Source of the DNA: Porogramme epimiltina
Taxonomy: Eukaryota > Basidiomycota > Agaricomycetes > Polyporales > Polyporaceae
Reading direction: 5' to 3'
NCBI GenBank assembly: GCA_900155495.1
Contig: FTLJ01000395.1
Location: 1-64,000 of the forward strand
DNA: 64,000 nt
Under the pieces are notes generated by a model, which was given only the letters and a program-made list of their open reading frames with translations, was not told the DNA's origin and did no database searches. Both the position numbers and the translations under genes were made by a program. This document shows, piece after piece, positions 61,451 through 64,000 of this stretch; position 1 is the stretch's first letter, and each line of letters opens with the position of its first letter.

Positions 61451-63184
61451 TCATCTCGGAGACCTGTTTCGTGGCGGCCAGCATGCAAAGCTTCGCCACC
61501 ACGAATCCTGGCCTTGCCATGTCCAGATGGTCGAAAAGGTATATACCCCTGCCATCACCGCTATCAGCACCACGACGAAAGTCGCCAAGGCCAACCATGC
61601 TGGGACTGGTGCGCCGTTTGACAACCCTTGGAGAGCGTAGGCTAGTGCTGACGCTGTGAATGCGATGATGGACCATACAAGCAGCACTGGGGGGAGACTG
61701 AGAATGATAGCGTGCCCGGAAAGCCCGAACAAATTGTTCCGTGCATTATGTAGGTACGTAAACTACAGCGAAGTCAGCCTTCGGCGTAGCAAGATCATAG
61801 GCAGGCTGGGCAAACTCACAGAAGACGGCATGTGGGTATTGCGTTGGTGCCGCCAGACAAAGAAAACGCCGATCGTGATACTCCCTAGGGAGGCAAACGC
61901 GGAAAGCAGAGCGGCGATGTGGGCTATTGGCCCGATATCGTTGATAGTCAATATGCCGACTGTGGCCCTGCCGGTGCTCTATGGTCAGGAATTAGACATG
62001 GCGGAGAAACGGCGATGGCATACGAAAGGAGCACGGTTGACTGCCAAGGTGATTAGATAAAACTTCTCCAAAACTATGAGGACTCACTATTAGGATGAAG
62101 TCAGAGTATTCTCTGACGAGCTGACGCGTGTAAGATTCCCAGCTCTCTCGTAAACCAGCAAGATGTCCTCTAAATTCGCTGGCTGTCTTGATGTGAGCGA
62201 GATACGTTTGAGGAATACCGAAGCACGGCCCATTGATGACGAGAGCCGAGAAGAATGTAGAAAAGAACGATGATGGCTGGGTAAACTGTGTAGGTTCGTA
62301 GAAGAACTTCCTGTAGGCCCTGAGCTCTGTCCACGTAACTTGGCCATATCGCTGTCCCGTTCGATAGCTATCTGGATGATCATTCTAAACCGTTTCCCAC
62401 AAAGATTCCCTAGCGCAAGAAAGCGAACTCACAAATATCTTTGAGAATCCAACCAACGAGGCATCCAGTAGAAGGCAGGCTCAACTCAAATTCATTGTCT
62501 GTTGGATAACCCTAAGAGTAAGCGACAGAACGAAACTACGCCACTTTCATTATACCTTTGAAACGGTTGAGATTTTCGAGGAGTTGCTCGCATTCATCCT
62601 TGGAGAAAGGAGCTATATTACGAGAGCCGTAGACAAGATGGTCGTGATAGTACGAACGGAGGGCATCTATAGCCTCCCGTACTCCTCGCGGCTGACACGG
62701 TCTGTGTGAAGGGTGATTCATGATATAATTCCAGTAGAGTCTTCGTTGACGGAGCACTGTTCATCGTAGGTAATCAACGCCAGGGAAGCCCTTTTAGACC
62801 TTTCTACTCACGGACATCCGGTGATAGAGCCGTCATAGCATGATAAGAGAGCTTTCCGAGGTCGTAGCCCGCAGCACATTGCTGGTGATTGACAAAGAGA
62901 CAGACAGATGCCCCAACGCCGTAAGTCATGTGCACTTCGGTTTCACTTGAAGGAAATGTATAAGGCTGTCCTGAACAGAAGGCGTTTGCTTTTTCCAGCA
63001 TGGCAGGAGTGCGAATGTCTTCGTCGACGACTACCCTCGAGTCGTCGTTACGGAAATATATGGACCCACGGGGATGTATATACATCGTCCAGCCCTCGGG
63101 TGAATTGGTCTTTAGACAAGATAACGTGGCGTAGGGTTCATGTTCACTATGCCAAACAATGTCATGATGTGTGTGCGCAAGCAT
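61451..63184 (-). CDS. WW-domain-containing multi-span membrane protein (agaricomycete type)
   Basis: The N-terminal exon has a WW-like domain, SPEGWTMYIHPRGSIYFRND, with the first Trp but Phe/Asn in place of the second Trp-Pro pair. The next exons give LLRQRRLYWNYIMNHPSHRP, DALRSYYHDHLVYGS and DNEFELSLPSTGCLVGWILKDI, then TTFYEPTQFTQPSSFFSTFFSALVINGPCFGIPQTYLAHIKTASEFR-like text. The last exons hold three or more membrane segments (IGPIAHIAALLSAFASLGSITIGVFF; AIILSLPPVLLVWSIIAFTASALAYAL; LALATFVVVLIAVMAGVYTF). This arrangement recurs in agaricomycete genomes as a family of unknown function. Both ends are uncertain: ATG 63184 is in frame but the exon may be preceded by another, and the stop could lie a little downstream of 61451. 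Convergent with NUP82. Confidence 0.6.
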
Positions 63185-63648
63185 CGACCGCCTTTATGAC
63201 ACACCTCCAAGCTGTTGTCTCTGGAACGCAGTCTATGGGTGGGTTCTTGCCCGTGGGGCGTTCACGAGCGGATGTGGTGGACATAGACGTTGAAATGGTG
63301 CTGATGCCACATTGAGAGATGAGGGAGGCAGTTCGACGGGCGAAGGAGGGTGTTCGAAAGCCGGGGTGCCAGTCAGCGCATGAGAACAGCGCGCGCTGAG
63401 CGCTGCACAGTTGAGCGACATGAGCTGGGCTGGAATGCCGACCATCACTCGCCTCACAGACGTCAGGCAAGGTCGGGCCGCGGGCGCTTCAGCAGACGCG
63501 TCTCTCACGTGTATCGCGACTGCCGGCGCTAAGCGCGTCATGCTCAATCGTGCGCGGTCAAGCGCAGGTGGCCACCGCCGTCTTTGCAGGCGACCACGGA
63601 TGCCTCTTCCTCTACCCCCCGCCACTACCTACACACACTGCACAGGTC

Positions 63649-64000
63649 ATGGATCGGCACATGCAATCCGCCTCGCAGCTGCTTGTCACAGCGTTGACCG
63701 CCTTTGACGACCCAGGAGATGGAGAAGGTCCTCCTCCAGGCTCACCCCCGAGAAGTATGTCGAGGCGTTTCTGCTCGCCTACGAGGTGCTGACTTCATGG
63801 GTCGTGTTCAGTGAAGTTTGAAGGTCCATGGTTCCTCACACAACTATCACTCTCTGCCATTATTGGATTTGCGTCCTTTTTCATATTCTCCTACTGCCGA
63901 ACAAGATGGCCGCTGCTCTTCGCCCCTCGCACGAAGCTCAAAGGCACGACTTATCACTTCGTATCACAGACCATTAGCTCATACTCATCTAGGTTTCTCT
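63649..64000 (+). CDS. CSC1/TMEM63-type (DUF221) membrane channel, 5' end only
   Basis: N-terminus of an osmosensitive calcium-permeable channel family (yeast Rsn1/Csc1). ATG 63649 gives MDRHMQSASQLLVTALTAF and a Pro/Gly-rich linker. An intron (GTATGT...TTCAG, about 63755-63810) leads to the first membrane segment (FLTQLSLSAIIGFASFFIFSYC) and the conserved RTRWPLLFAPRTKLK. The next junction reads AAAG|GCACGA...TCTAG|GTTTCTCT, a 49 nt intron (63944-63992) with a GC donor that restores the family motif KLKGFS. The gene continues beyond the window. An in-frame alternative start upstream cannot be excluded. Confidence 0.75.

Overview
The window is eukaryotic nuclear DNA from a filamentous basidiomycete, most likely an agaricomycete. 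Genes are dense, sit on both strands, and are cut by many 45-70 nt GT...AG introns, so most proteins have to be assembled from several short open segments. Protein sequences match basidiomycete versions of conserved eukaryotic genes. Exon structures below come from splice signals, phase and protein conservation read by eye. Outer coordinates run from start codon to stop codon and include introns.

Layout. 1-2368 (-): unidentified Ser/Pro-rich protein with a PAM2-like motif, running off the left edge. 2778-4298 (-): membrane SDR dehydrogenase. 4886-6368 (+): F-box-like protein with two upstream exons. 6.4-8.0 kb: no gene seen. 8000-9154 (+): SVP26/TEX261. 9622-13836 (+): synaptojanin-type phosphatase. 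13970-15807 (-) and 15979-17595 (+): divergent splicing factor genes SF3A3/PRP9 and eIF4A-III. 17988-19028 (+): likely CDK substrate with a KEN box. 19502-20019 (+): LCL2. 20168 to about 21290 (-): unrecognised gene. 21943-22931 (+): secreted PEBP-like protein. About 23246-23656 (+): SF3B6. 23.7-25.5 kb: weak signals only. 25523-31584 (-): largest subunit of RNA polymerase I. 31864-33053 (-): Laa2-like clathrin accessory candidate. 33256-34262 (+): RRN11-like Pol I factor. 34341-37114 (-): RIX1/PELP1. 37402-38808 (-): COQ2. 39198-40220 (-): Rho GDI. 40833-42745 (-): CCCH protein. 42.7-45.5 kb: GC-rich, gene-poor. 45506-47903 (+): sugar transporter. 48189-50227 (+): CDT1. 50484-52276 (-): Gfo/Idh/MocA oxidoreductase. 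52924-54326 (+): unidentified, probably mitochondrial protein. 54456-57956: three proteasome genes (PRE3, RPN12, PRE10). 58200-61356 (+): NUP82/NUP88. 61451-63184 (-): WW-domain membrane protein. 63649 to the right edge (+): start of a CSC1/TMEM63-type channel.

Genes with related jobs lie together. Pol I subunit, Pol I core factor and the pre-60S factor RIX1 fall within 11.6 kb. A 20S beta subunit, a 19S lid subunit and a 20S alpha subunit are consecutive. Two spliceosome or exon-junction genes share one 171 bp promoter region, and a third splicing gene lies nearby. The most unusual features are very small exons: three consecutive exons of 14, 18 and 21 nt encode the catalytic aspartate loop of Pol I, and an apparent 4 nt exon occurs in the sugar transporter. 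Several introns end in AAG, and one appears to be GC-AG.
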